Of a DNA stretch of 64,000 nt, positions 17,047 through 25,575 are shown piece after piece. The stretch lies in NCBI GenBank assembly GCA_030427705.1, contig JAUIBR010000032.1:1-64000 (forward strand), in the 5' to 3' direction. The stretch's first letter is position 1. Each line of letters opens with the position of its first letter. This DNA comes from a bacterium (GTDB lineage: Bacteria > Myxococcota_A > Bradymonadia > Bradymonadales > Bradymonadaceae). Position numbers and translations under genes: made by a program. The notes under the pieces were generated by a model. That model was given only the letters and a program-made list of their open reading frames with translations, was not told the origin of the DNA and did not search any database.

Positions 17047-19712
17047 TAATGGAGCATCGAGATTCGTGGGTTCTTTTCCGGCAACTCACCGAAACGCCGC
17101 AGCTTCTTTGGTACCGTGAGGTCGAGCTCTGGGAGCTTGCCGCCATAGAGGTAGGTGTACGCTGTGTAGGTCGTGAAGACTTTACGCACATAACCACGTG
17201 CTTCTTGGTACGTGATCGACTCAACGAATGCATCCAGGTCGCGGTCGCCGTAGCGACGATGCCAGGACTCGAGCGCGCCCGCGCCAGCGTTGTAACCAGC
17301 GAGTGCGAGCGGAACGCTGTTGTGGGTGTGAGCAGTATGGATGCGGATATACATCGAGCCGATCTCGACGTTGATTTCCGGTTTCTTAAGCGCGCTGCGG
17401 CTGTAGCGCTTGCCGCCAAGGAACATCTTCGACGTCCAGTTCGCCGACCGCGGCATCATCTGCATCAAGCCATACGCGCCCGCCCAGCTTTTTACCGTCG
17501 GGCGGAAGCCACTTTCCTGGCGCATGATCGACTGCACCAGGAACGGCGATACGCCGGCTTTCTCGCCGTACGTCTTCGAGAGGTTCATGTAGTTCAGCGG
17601 GAACGCGGTGCCCCAATCACGAAGGGATTCTGCGTTTGGTCCGGCCTCCGCAATATGCTTCTTCATCAACCAATGTGCGTTCGCGGCATCGCCTTGGGCG
17701 AGGTATACAGCGCCAAGCATGCGGTGCGCGCCTTCGGGCACGGGATGGATGGCGATCTGGTCGCGAAGTTCGCTGAGGGCGTCCTTAAGCAGTCCGATTC
17801 GCACGTATTCGGCGGCGACTTGGAGCCGGTCGCTCTCCGGAACGTTGAGCAATTCGAGGTTCTCAAGGTCGTCTTTGCGCAGCTTGCCGGTGGGCAAGTC
17901 CAAGCGTGGGCTCCAACCTTGTTGACGCATGCGCGCGACGGCGAGCTGCCCATACCAGGTGAGGCGGCCATTATTGATCGTGTCTTGGAATGCCGCTTTG
18001 GCGACATCCTTTCGGCCTGCGCCAAGATGGTTCATCGCGGTCCAGTAGCGAGCTTTGAGGCCCATTGTGAGCTCGCTCTCGTCCTTGAGGTCCGCGTGGT
18101 CCTTCAGGATTGCTGCGAGCCGCTCATTACTCTTGTCGTAGTTGCCGTTCAGATAGTGCGAGAATGCGCTGCGCCACAATGCGTCAGCCATGAATTCACT
18201 GTCTTTGTGATTCTCGATGACCTTGTCGAAATTTTCCTGGGCAAGCTTGTGCTTGTTCTGGAACTGAAGCAGGCGCCCCGCCTCATACAGGGCATCATCG
18301 CAAAGGTGATGTTCTGGGTATTCCTTGCACAGCCGACCGTAGAGTTCGATTGCCGTTGAGTCTTTATTGGTGCGGCGAAGCGAGCGTGCCCATCCGAAGT
18401 AGAGGCGTGGTCGAACCTCGCTGTCGCGGACCATCTTCTCGGCCTCGGCGAACAACTTGTTGGCTTTGTCGCGCTTCTTCTCACGCTCTGCTTGCAGGGC
18501 CATTCGGTAGCGAGCCCAACCGCGAATCTCGCGACCTTTCACGCGTCGAATTTTGGCATTCTCAATCGAGACTTTCTTGGCCTGACGATATTTGCCGCGT
18601 GACACCAGATGACGCATGCGGTCGATCCGCTCGCCGTAGGTCAGGAACTTCTTTTTGTGGCGCCGTTCCAGGCGTTCGATGCGGTCCTCAATGGCGCTGT
18701 TCACCTTCCAACCGCGAGTTTTGCGGTAGATCGCCAGGTAGGCCTCGCCAGCTTCGTCGATGCGCTTGGCCGCCTCCAAGATCTCGGCTTGAGTCATGCG
18801 AATGCGGTACTTGTCCCAATTGCTGGTCATCTGCTCGTGCAGTGAGTCGAGGTCTTTTAGTGCGCCGTCGACGTTGACCCGTGCCTTACGCTTGGCCTTG
18901 TTGAGCTTCTGCGAAAGGTACATGCCTTCGGTACGCCCCATGTCGTCCAGACCTTTTGCCCCAAGGCGCAGCTTGGCGAGGTAGGCGACAACGTCTTTGC
19001 CTTCGGCGAGCGTCTTCAGGGTCGCCTTGCCTTCTGCGGTTTGACCGCCGCAAAGCTGCATTCGTGCAATCGCGTACTTCACGCCAGGTTCTTTGGAATC
19101 TTTGGCAACCTTCTCGGCCAGTTTCAGTGCGTCTTTGCACTTGTTCTCTTCAAGCAAAGTGATGGCCTGTTTCCACTCTGGAGCGTCGACGTATGGCGCG
19201 AGTTCAAACATGCCCTCGCCGGGAGCGGCGAGTCGGGCGCGTCGTGCGGCCTTGAATGTAGCCCAAAGGTCTTCAACCTCGGCAGCAGCGGAGTCCAATG
19301 CGTCCCATTCGCGCACGTCGTCGACGAGCGCCATGACTTTCAGTCGGTGTTGTTCAAGCTGCGGGGAGACCTTCACGTCGTTGGGTCTGTCGAGGTCAGC
19401 CTCGAGTTTTGCCATCTCCTCGTCGGTCGGTTGTTCTTCTGCAGTCGAAGGTTTCTCGGATTCAGGCGTGCTGCCTTCTTCAGACGCTCGAAGCATCGCA
19501 ACCGTGCCATCGGCTTGTTCCGTGCGGTATTGCGCGATTTCAGACGCGAGCGAGATACCCGCTCGGGCGTGAAACGCAGCGTCGAGCAGGTCGCTCGAAG
19601 GCGCAGCTTCAGCGGTGCTGACCGATTCCTCGATCTGCTTTGGCGGAGCGGTCTGGGCCAGTGCCACGGCGGGCAAAAGCACCATCAGAATGGCTACAAA
19701 TAACGTTCTCAT
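17046..19712 (-). CDS. Soluble lytic murein transglycosylase-like protein (Slt family)
   Basis: The start at 19712 gives 888 residues with a Sec signal MRTLFVAILMVLLPAVALAQ; the frame is open to 19901, but a promoter lies inside that extension. Residues 100-700 are a long helical TPR/superhelical region rich in Lys, Arg and Glu. The C-terminal SLT domain (about 710-870) has the catalytic Glu in MRQESGFRP, then GLMQMMPRSA and AGYNAGAGALESW, all hallmarks of Slt70-type transglycosylases. It cleaves peptidoglycan glycan strands in the periplasm, forming 1,6-anhydro ends. It is longer than E. coli Slt70 because of its extended helical part. Repeat copy A follows directly. Confidence 0.92.
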   Translation of the reverse strand: MRTLFVAILMVLLPAVALAQTAPPKQIEESVSTAEAAPSSDLLDAAFHARAGISLASEIAQYRTEQADGTVAMLRASEEGSTPESEKPSTAEEQPTDEEMAKLEADLDRPNDVKVSPQLEQHRLKVMALVDDVREWDALDSAAAEVEDLWATFKAARRARLAAPGEGMFELAPYVDAPEWKQAITLLEENKCKDALKLAEKVAKDSKEPGVKYAIARMQLCGGQTAEGKATLKTLAEGKDVVAYLAKLRLGAKGLDDMGRTEGMYLSQKLNKAKRKARVNVDGALKDLDSLHEQMTSNWDKYRIRMTQAEILEAAKRIDEAGEAYLAIYRKTRGWKVNSAIEDRIERLERRHKKKFLTYGERIDRMRHLVSRGKYRQAKKVSIENAKIRRVKGREIRGWARYRMALQAEREKKRDKANKLFAEAEKMVRDSEVRPRLYFGWARSLRRTNKDSTAIELYGRLCKEYPEHHLCDDALYEAGRLLQFQNKHKLAQENFDKVIENHKDSEFMADALWRSAFSHYLNGNYDKSNERLAAILKDHADLKDESELTMGLKARYWTAMNHLGAGRKDVAKAAFQDTINNGRLTWYGQLAVARMRQQGWSPRLDLPTGKLRKDDLENLELLNVPESDRLQVAAEYVRIGLLKDALSELRDQIAIHPVPEGAHRMLGAVYLAQGDAANAHWLMKKHIAEAGPNAESLRDWGTAFPLNYMNLSKTYGEKAGVSPFLVQSIMRQESGFRPTVKSWAGAYGLMQMMPRSANWTSKMFLGGKRYSRSALKKPEINVEIGSMYIRIHTAHTHNSVPLALAGYNAGAGALESWHRRYGDRDLDAFVESITYQEARGYVRKVFTTYTAYTYLYGGKLPELDLTVPKKLRRFGELPEKNPRISMLH

Positions 19713-19778
19713 CGTGAGAAGCCTGGGCAGGTCAACTTCATGGCCGCGTTCCCGTCCTTGGTACGCGCGCGCGAGAGC

Positions 19779-19807
19779 ACTATACACGGCGAAGGGGCAA
19801 TGGTGAA
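19779..19807 (-). promoter_or_regulatory. Sigma-70-type promoter for the lytic transglycosylase gene
   Basis: On the minus strand TTCACC (19807-19802) and TATAGT (19784-19779) are 17 bp apart. Transcription would start near 19772, about 60 bp before the chosen ATG, which supports the shorter start. Confidence 0.5.
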
Positions 19808-19916
19808 GTTTTCGGAGTAGGTGATCAACTTTGGCAAATCCGCATGAAAATTGGCCGGTTGAATAAACCACACAAACCACCGTCTGTATTTCTGAACTCA
19901 TTCGGCCTGGTTTCCC

Positions 19917-20120
19917 ATGACATACCTCAAAACCGCATTATTGCTCTTCCTGCTCATGTTCAGCGTTGCTTGCGCGACCGGTAATCCAAACGGCCGCGAG
20001 ATCTCACGTGTGCACCCCGCTGCGTCTCCAGCGCCGCAGGGAAAAGATGTGACTCGAAAAATCCCCAAGAACTTCCTGCCTGTCGTGACGCCGCGACTCA
20101 ATCCCAAGCGCCGATTCTAG
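19917..20120 (+). CDS. Small lipoprotein, unknown function
   Basis: A 67-residue frame reads MTYLKTALLLFLLMFSVAC, a lipoprotein signal with the lipobox SVAC, then a basic Pro-rich stretch ending NPKRRF. The signal sequence is convincing, but no ribosome site precedes the ATG and the mature part is only about 48 residues. It lies between the divergent lytic transglycosylase and ribF. It may be a small envelope protein; chance occurrence is possible. Confidence 0.45.
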   Translation: MTYLKTALLLFLLMFSVACATGNPNGREISRVHPAASPAPQGKDVTRKIPKNFLPVVTPRLNPKRRF

Positions 20121-20181
20121 TAAGTCCACAGCCCACTTTACGCAGGGGCGCTGAATCCGTAGACTCCCGCCAACTTCGTTC

Positions 20182-21117
20182 GTGGGCGAAATCGTGCTCT
20201 ACAGCAGTCTGGCAGAAGCCGCTAAAAACCTGACGAATCCCGTGGTCGCGATCGGCAATTTCGATGGCGTGCACCGTGGGCATAAAGCGTTGATTGCCAA
20301 GGTCACGGAAATGGCCGGCGAGCTTTCCGCCTCGCCCGCTGTCCTGACCTTTGAGCCGCACCCAGTGCGGTACTTCCGCCCGGATGTGCCGCCGTTTCGC
20401 CTCACAACCAATGAGCAGCGGGCGAATCTTCTGGAGCGCTATGGCATTGAGGGTTGCGCTGCGATTCCATTCAACGCGGATCTTGCGAGCCTGACTCCCG
20501 AAGAGTTTGTCGACGACATCTTGCACAACGGGTTGAACGCGTCAGGCGTGGTCGTCGGCGAGGGTTTTGTCTTTGGCAAGGCACGCGCCGGAGACACGGA
20601 CACGCTCACTCGCCTGTGTGACGAGCGCGGAATCAAGACCGCCATCGTCACGCCGGTTCGAAGCGGCGAGATTATCAGCAGCACGAAAATCCGCGACGCC
20701 GTTCGCGAGGCGGATTTTGATACGGCAACGCACCTGATGGGTCACCCATTCGCTCTAATTGGCAACGTTGTTCATGGTGCGGCCCGTGGGCGAGACCTGG
20801 GCTTCCCAACCGCGAACGTCGATGTTGAAAATGAACTGCTGCCGCCGAATGGAATCTACGCTACCTGGTTCGTGGACCCGGAGTTGGGAAGGTTCCCTTC
20901 GGCCACCTATATCGGGACAAAACCGACGTTTGACGGCGAGTCTCGTTCGGTCGAGGCGTATATTTTGGATGTAGACAGCATCGACCTCTACGAGCGCCAC
21001 GTGTCGCTGGAGTTCGTTGGCCACGTGCGCGGCGACGCGAAGTTCGAATCGGCAGAAGCGCTGGTTGAGCAAATGCAAAAAGACGTAGCCAAAGCGCGTG
21101 AGTTGTTAGGGGCGTAA
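20182..21117 (+). CDS. ribF: Bifunctional riboflavin kinase/FMN adenylyltransferase
   Basis: The 311-residue product has the nucleotidyltransferase motif IGNFDGVHRGH near residue 24 and VLTFEPHPVRYF. The FAD-synthetase-type stretch VVGEGFVFGKAR is present, as is SSTKIRDAV, the second nucleotidyl-transfer signature. The C-terminal riboflavin-kinase domain has GAARGRDLGFPTANV and LPPNGIYA. It converts riboflavin to FMN and then FAD in the cytoplasm. The start is a GTG at 20182; a second GTG at 20194 is equally possible, as neither has a strong ribosome site. Length is normal for the family. Confidence 0.93.
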   Translation: MGEIVLYSSLAEAAKNLTNPVVAIGNFDGVHRGHKALIAKVTEMAGELSASPAVLTFEPHPVRYFRPDVPPFRLTTNEQRANLLERYGIEGCAAIPFNADLASLTPEEFVDDILHNGLNASGVVVGEGFVFGKARAGDTDTLTRLCDERGIKTAIVTPVRSGEIISSTKIRDAVREADFDTATHLMGHPFALIGNVVHGAARGRDLGFPTANVDVENELLPPNGIYATWFVDPELGRFPSATYIGTKPTFDGESRSVEAYILDVDSIDLYERHVSLEFVGHVRGDAKFESAEALVEQMQKDVAKARELLGA

Positions 21118-21121
21118 ACGC

Positions 21122-21152
21122 AAAAAGGCCGCCCGGTAAAATCCGCGCGGCC
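21122..21152 (-). terminator. Rho-independent terminator for the minus-strand hypothetical gene
   Basis: On the minus strand GGCCGC pairs with GCGGCC across a 14-nt loop and is followed by TTTTTG. It is 24 bp past the stop of the gene at 21176. On the plus strand the same hairpin follows ribF but lacks a good T-run, so it mainly serves the minus strand. Confidence 0.65.
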
Positions 21153-21175
21153 CTCTTGCGTTCGGTGGTGGCTGT

Positions 21176-21682
21176 TTATTCAGCCATCGCCCCAGTCAGT
21201 CCAAGATACTCTTGGCCTTCATAGGGCTTGTAATAATTGTCCCAAATCTCTTCGACGACCTTGTCGACGAATGCTTTCAACGTAGAGACCGGGATGTCCT
21301 CGAGCTTGGATTCGACATGGCCGTACGTATTGATTGGCCATGACTTAACGTCGAGGTCGTCCTCTTCTTTCACGAATTCGTTGATCGATTCGTGCATGTC
21401 TTCGGGCGCATCCTTGTTCGGGTGCGGAGATGCGTACAACTTCACGACTCCCTTGGTGTTGATATCCATCACCGCGTAGCCGATTGAACCGTATCGGATG
21501 TTGAGACCGCCGGCGCGTCCACCGCCTACGTTCGTCTCGCATCCCAGTTTGTGTGCGTGGATGACGACCTGCTCAAGCGCTTCTCGTCGCTCAACTCCAC
21601 CACGTTTTTCTGCGCGTCGTACTACATCTAGCCTATCCAAGAATCCTCCGGACCTGGGGTATTGTGAGAGGGGAGCGCGCAT
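21176..21682 (-). CDS. Hypothetical protein
   Basis: The 168-residue frame has no recognised family. The first 35 residues are basic and may not all be translated; residues 37-110 look folded (EALEQVVIHAHKLG, IRYGSIGYAVMDIN, VVKLYASPHPNK), with an alpha/beta pattern. The C-terminal part is acidic and helical. It is cytoplasmic by sequence, with no signal or membrane helix. A minus-strand terminator follows it. The body resembles small alpha/beta proteins that bind nucleic acids or nucleotides, but that cannot be supported further. Confidence 0.6.
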   Translation of the reverse strand: MRAPLSQYPRSGGFLDRLDVVRRAEKRGGVERREALEQVVIHAHKLGCETNVGGGRAGGLNIRYGSIGYAVMDINTKGVVKLYASPHPNKDAPEDMHESINEFVKEEDDLDVKSWPINTYGHVESKLEDIPVSTLKAFVDKVVEEIWDNYYKPYEGQEYLGLTGAMAE

Positions 21683-21791
21683 TTACGTTTGCGTGCTCAA
21701 CCCAAAGTGACGAAAGTTTACCAGAGAAGACCAATGATATCAAATGGCCAAGGTTTGGTCTCCTAATGGAAACAATCGAGTCCACGAAACC

Positions 21792-21881
21792 GGTGAGGCG
21801 CAGCCGAACCAAATCGGTGAGCGCCAGCGAACCACCTCGGTGAGGCACAGCCGAACCAAATCGGTGAGGCACAGCCGAACC
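21792..21881 (+). repeat. Tandem array of four 23-24-nt palindromic units
   Basis: Units start at 21792, 21816, 21839 and 21863. Each reads GGTGAGGC..GCCGAACC with small changes. The ends pair (GGT/ACC), an inner GGC pairs with GCC, and the two GA steps face each other. The spacers are five bases. The array ends three bases before the -35 region of the Gld-type ABC operon, so it lies just upstream of that promoter. Confidence 0.75.
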
Positions 21882-21883
21882 CC

Positions 21884-21916
21884 TTGACCTTGACTCTGCA
21901 AAATGGCAGCTATATT
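21884..21916 (+). promoter_or_regulatory. Promoter region of the Gld-type ABC operon
   Basis: Overlapping -35-like boxes TTGACC (21884-21889) and TTGACT (21890-21895) precede a good -10 box TATATT (21911-21916). The second spacing is 15 bp and the first 21 bp, both off the 17-bp optimum, which suggests a regulated promoter. AGAGGA stands before the ATG at 21966. Confidence 0.45.
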
Positions 21917-21965
21917 CGCCCGCATTTGCGGATGAATTCAGTGTGATCAACACAAGAGGAACTCG

Positions 21966-23015
21966 ATGATTGAAGTAAGGGGACTCACCCGATACTACGG
22001 TGACTTTCCTGCGGTCCGCGATGTTTCGTTTAACATTGGTGAGAACGTCATCGTCGGATTTCTAGGCCTCAACGGCGCAGGAAAATCCACAGTCTTGAAG
22101 GTGTTGGGCGGACTGCTTATGCCCAGCGCTGGCACAGTGAAATTCCAGGGGATCGATGCGCTCGACGCGCCCGATTCGCTTCGGAAGAAGATTGGATATC
22201 TCCCTGAAGATCCACCTCTCTATAAAGAGATGCGTGTTCAGGAGTTTCTGACCTGGTGCGGTGAAATCAAAGGAATGGACTCGGCGAGCGTGTCGAAACG
22301 CCTGCCAAAGGTCATTGAGCTTTGTGACCTCAAGTCGGTTCAGGACCGCATCATTGGTGAACTTTCGCACGGCTTCAAAAAGCGTGTGGGTATTGCGCAG
22401 GCGATTATTCACCAACCTGACCTTGTCATTTTGGACGAGCCAATTTCCGGTCTGGACCCGGTCCAGATTGTCGAGATGCGCAAAGTCCTCAAGTCTCTGA
22501 AGTCCGAATGCACCGTGCTGATCAGCAGCCATATTCTGAGCGAAATCTCTCAGACCTGTGACCGCATCTTGGTCCTTCACGGTGGGCAAATCGTCGCTGA
22601 AGGAAGCGAGAAAGAGTTGAGTGACAAACTCAGCCGCGCTCCACGTGTCGAGCTCGTTCTACGCGGCGACCAAGATGCTGCGCAAAAGGTTGCGGATGCC
22701 TTCGAATCTGTGACCAGCGTCAAGTTCACCGCGCTTCAGGGCGACCTGTTCCGCGCGGTTGTGAACCTCGAATCAGACGACCGCGAGGAGCTTGTCGCTC
22801 AGTTGATTGGTGCCGGATTGGGATTGCGAGCGATGTCGGAAGACCAGAGCGGAGAGCTTGAGGACGTGTTCCTTGGGCTCACAAATGCTCCCGACGGAAC
22901 TGCCGGCCGCCTCGAAGCCAAACCAGCCAAGGAATCCGAGGCTGTAGAAGACGAAGCTTCGGAACCCACCGACGACGCAGATACCGCAGAATCAGACGAG
23001 GAGGATGAATCATGA
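21966..23015 (+). CDS. ABC transporter ATP-binding protein (GldA/CcmA type)
   Basis: The product has 349 residues. Walker A is GLNGAGKST at 34-42, the signature LSHGF at 133-137, Walker B LVILDEP at 153-159, and a C-terminal regulatory domain with an acidic tail (SEAVEDEASEPTDDADTAES). It is preceded by AGAGGA and a promoter. It overlaps the permease gene by ATGA and is the first of four overlapping genes (ATPase, permease, Gldg-like protein, DUF4340 protein). This set matches the Gld-type ABC transporters known from gliding Bacteroidetes and found in myxobacteria; the substrate is unknown. The acidic tail of about 40 residues is longer than usual. Confidence 0.92.
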   Translation: MIEVRGLTRYYGDFPAVRDVSFNIGENVIVGFLGLNGAGKSTVLKVLGGLLMPSAGTVKFQGIDALDAPDSLRKKIGYLPEDPPLYKEMRVQEFLTWCGEIKGMDSASVSKRLPKVIELCDLKSVQDRIIGELSHGFKKRVGIAQAIIHQPDLVILDEPISGLDPVQIVEMRKVLKSLKSECTVLISSHILSEISQTCDRILVLHGGQIVAEGSEKELSDKLSRAPRVELVLRGDQDAAQKVADAFESVTSVKFTALQGDLFRAVVNLESDDREELVAQLIGAGLGLRAMSEDQSGELEDVFLGLTNAPDGTAGRLEAKPAKESEAVEDEASEPTDDADTAESDEEDES

Positions 23016-23740
23016 GAGGCATGCTTCTGGTCACCAAACGCGAGTTGGGGAGTTACTTCAACTCGATCTGGGGATACATCGTCGCCGCGGTCATCCTGAT
23101 GATCGACGGCCTATTCTTCAACGCATTCTCGATGACGGAAGAGGCGCGATACTCGTTCGAGGTCCTTCGCGATTTCTTCTACTTCAGTTTCGGAACGACG
23201 ACGATCGCGGCCATTTTGCTGACGATGCGTCTGGTCGCTGAAGAGAAACAGACGAACACCATCGTGCTTTTGGACGCGTCACCGCTGGCCGACTGGCAAA
23301 TTATCGGTGGCAAGTACCTGTCCGCGTTCACCTTCTTGGCCATCCTCATCCTTGCCACGTTTTATATGCCACTTTTGGTCATGGTTAACGGCAAGGTGTC
23401 GATGGGGCATATCTTCGCGGGCTACCTCGGACTGATGCTTGTCGGATCGTCGACGACCGCGATTGGAACGTTTGCTTCGACGCTTTCCCGCTCGCAGCTT
23501 GTATCTGCGGTGATTGGCGGGGTTATCACGGTCTTCCTGCTTATCTCGTGGCTCTTGGCCAAAGTGGCCGAGCCACCGCTCGACGATGTGCTGTCGTACA
23601 TGAGTCTGTTTGATAAACACTTCCGGACGACGTTCATGGAAGGCCGAATCAATACAAAAGACGTTGTTTTCTACCTGTCGGTGTCCTTCGCATTCTTGAC
23701 GATGGCCACACGGTTCTTCGCAGCACGGAGGTGGAAATGA
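23012..23740 (+). CDS. ABC-2-type permease (GldF-like)
   Basis: This 242-residue integral membrane protein has about six helices. The first helix region (VTKRELGSYFNSIWGYIVAA) is the usual start of ABC-2 permeases. EEKQTNTI, a conserved cytoplasmic segment of this class, follows the second helix. It shares ATGA overlaps with the ATPase gene before it and the Gldg-like gene after it, so it is surely in the same operon. With the ATPase it would form the transport core in the inner membrane. Length is typical. Confidence 0.9.
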   Translation: MRGMLLVTKRELGSYFNSIWGYIVAAVILMIDGLFFNAFSMTEEARYSFEVLRDFFYFSFGTTTIAAILLTMRLVAEEKQTNTIVLLDASPLADWQIIGGKYLSAFTFLAILILATFYMPLLVMVNGKVSMGHIFAGYLGLMLVGSSTTAIGTFASTLSRSQLVSAVIGGVITVFLLISWLLAKVAEPPLDDVLSYMSLFDKHFRTTFMEGRINTKDVVFYLSVSFAFLTMATRFFAARRWK

Positions 23741-25575
23741 GTCCGATGGTCCTACTATATCTAGTCGGAATGGCCGCAATTTTCGCTGCCGAGCGACTGT
23801 TTGATTCGTACGAAACCGTCCGGATGGTCTTGGACCTAGGTGGTGTGGTTGCGATTGGCGTCAGCCTGTTCATGCGTGTGCAAGCGCGCAATGCCCATGA
23901 CAACGAAGGGATTCGCGAGGCGCATCGCCGGGCGATGCTATTCCAGATTGTTGCGATTGGCGCACTCGTCACCTACGCCATGTCCACCCGCGGGTTCGTT
24001 GAGCTCGCCGGGTTCGACGGCGAAATGGCAACACGTTGGAAGGGGGTATGGGGTGCAGTTTGGCCGGCAATGTGGCTGATCGGAACGCTGCCGATGCTGG
24101 CGCTCGACCGGGCGGTTGATTCAAGTCCTATCTTGATGCCGACCCGTCGTGTTCAACAGGCGATGAACAACGGATTGATTGCCGCGCTTGGCGTTTGCCT
24201 GGTCTTTCCGGTGAACTTCATCGCGTCGCGCCACACGCACGAATGGGATTTCTCGTACTTCCAGACAGCGAAGCCCGGTTCCGCGACTGCAAATGCAGCA
24301 GCTGCGCTGACGGAGCCCGTGACGGTGCGGATTTTCCAACCCACGTCATCTGAAGTGCTCCCAAAGATCGAGAACTACTTCAAAAAGCTCAACAGCCCGA
24401 ACCTGACGGTTGAAGTGGTCGACCAGGCCGCCGAGCCAAAACTAGCGCGGTATCTGAAGGTCTCGAACAACGGTTACATCGCGTTTACGCAGGGCGAAGT
24501 TGACCCGAATGAAACCGACTCCAGCAAGCGACCGGCCACGCATCTAGTTAACGTCGGCACAGAGATGCGGCGTGCCCGAAAGAAGCTCAAGACGCTCGAT
24601 GGCGAGGTCGGAAAGGCGCTGATAGCGTTGGCGCGCGGTCAATTGACGGCCTATGTGACGACCGGACACGGCGAGCTTACGTGGGATAAAGGCGTGATGG
24701 CGCCACGGTCTGCACAGGGTGTGAAGCAGCTACTTGAGCTGTGGAACTTCAAGATCAAAAAGCTAAGCCTGACGGATGGACTGGGGGATGCGATTCCCGA
24801 TGATGCGGATGTCGTGCTGATCCTTGGACCCACGCGACCCTTCATTGAAGCTGAAATCAGCGCGCTTGAGCGCTACTTGGACGGCGGTGGAGCCTTGTTG
24901 GTCGCAGCCGAGCCGAAGATTGGTCAGTCGGCGTTGCGCTCCGATGGGTTGGACCCGCTGCTGAAGAAGCTCGGCGTCGAACGTGAAGACGGGGTTTTGG
25001 CGTCGACTCAGCAGGTTGTTGCCATCAGCCGTAACCAGACGGACCGCCTAAACATCACAACGAGCTCGTTCTCTACGCACCCGTCGACCGTTGTCTTGGC
25101 CGATGCGAACGCGCGTGTGTTCGCTAGTACCGCCGGTGCGCTCAAGGCCGTAACCAACAGTGACGCCAAGGTTGTCAGCACCGTTCGGACGTCTGCGACA
25201 ACATGGTCGGATCTGGACGGCAATCTGGAGTTCGACAAAGGCGTTGAGGTCAAGAAGGCGCAACCATTTGCGATGGCAGCCTCGGGCGGCAAAGGCGACG
25301 ATGCCTGGCGAGCGATCGTGACTGGCGACAGCACGATGTTCTCGGACCTCGCCATTGTCGTTGGCGGAAATCAGCAGCTGTTGAATGACGGCATGAACTG
25401 GCTGACGCGAAACGAGACGCTTTCGGGCACGACGGAAAACGAAGAAGACATCCAAATCCAACATACGAAGGAAGGGCAAGCGGGTTGGTTCTACGCCACA
25501 GTACTGGGCTTCCCCGCCATCATCTTTGTGTTTGGACTTGTGCGCACTCGCCGCCGCAAGGGAGGTGAAGCATGA
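23737..25575 (+). CDS. Gldg-family ABC transporter-associated protein
   Basis: I use the ATG at 23737, which gives ATGA overlap and a GGAGG site; a GTG two codons earlier is possible. The 612-residue protein starts with several membrane helices (about residues 1-150). It then has a large domain with LTEPVTVRIFQPTSS, LTAYVTTGHGE, GDAIPDDADVVLILGP and a last helix near the C-terminus (FPAIIFVFGLVRTRRRK). This is the Gldg/IFT52-like domain of auxiliary proteins that go with GldA/GldF ABC systems. Its topology, with the large domain outside, suggests that it captures a substrate or interacts with the envelope. The function is not known in detail. Confidence 0.88.
   Translation: MSPMVLLYLVGMAAIFAAERLFDSYETVRMVLDLGGVVAIGVSLFMRVQARNAHDNEGIREAHRRAMLFQIVAIGALVTYAMSTRGFVELAGFDGEMATRWKGVWGAVWPAMWLIGTLPMLALDRAVDSSPILMPTRRVQQAMNNGLIAALGVCLVFPVNFIASRHTHEWDFSYFQTAKPGSATANAAAALTEPVTVRIFQPTSSEVLPKIENYFKKLNSPNLTVEVVDQAAEPKLARYLKVSNNGYIAFTQGEVDPNETDSSKRPATHLVNVGTEMRRARKKLKTLDGEVGKALIALARGQLTAYVTTGHGELTWDKGVMAPRSAQGVKQLLELWNFKIKKLSLTDGLGDAIPDDADVVLILGPTRPFIEAEISALERYLDGGGALLVAAEPKIGQSALRSDGLDPLLKKLGVEREDGVLASTQQVVAISRNQTDRLNITTSSFSTHPSTVVLADANARVFASTAGALKAVTNSDAKVVSTVRTSATTWSDLDGNLEFDKGVEVKKAQPFAMAASGGKGDDAWRAIVTGDSTMFSDLAIVVGGNQQLLNDGMNWLTRNETLSGTTENEEDIQIQHTKEGQAGWFYATVLGFPAIIFVFGLVRTRRRKGGEA

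Noticed and set aside
17049-18359. 436-residue frame on the plus strand
   Set aside because: It is antisense to the TPR part of the lytic transglycosylase, which has clear homology; the frame has no ribosome site or known domain.
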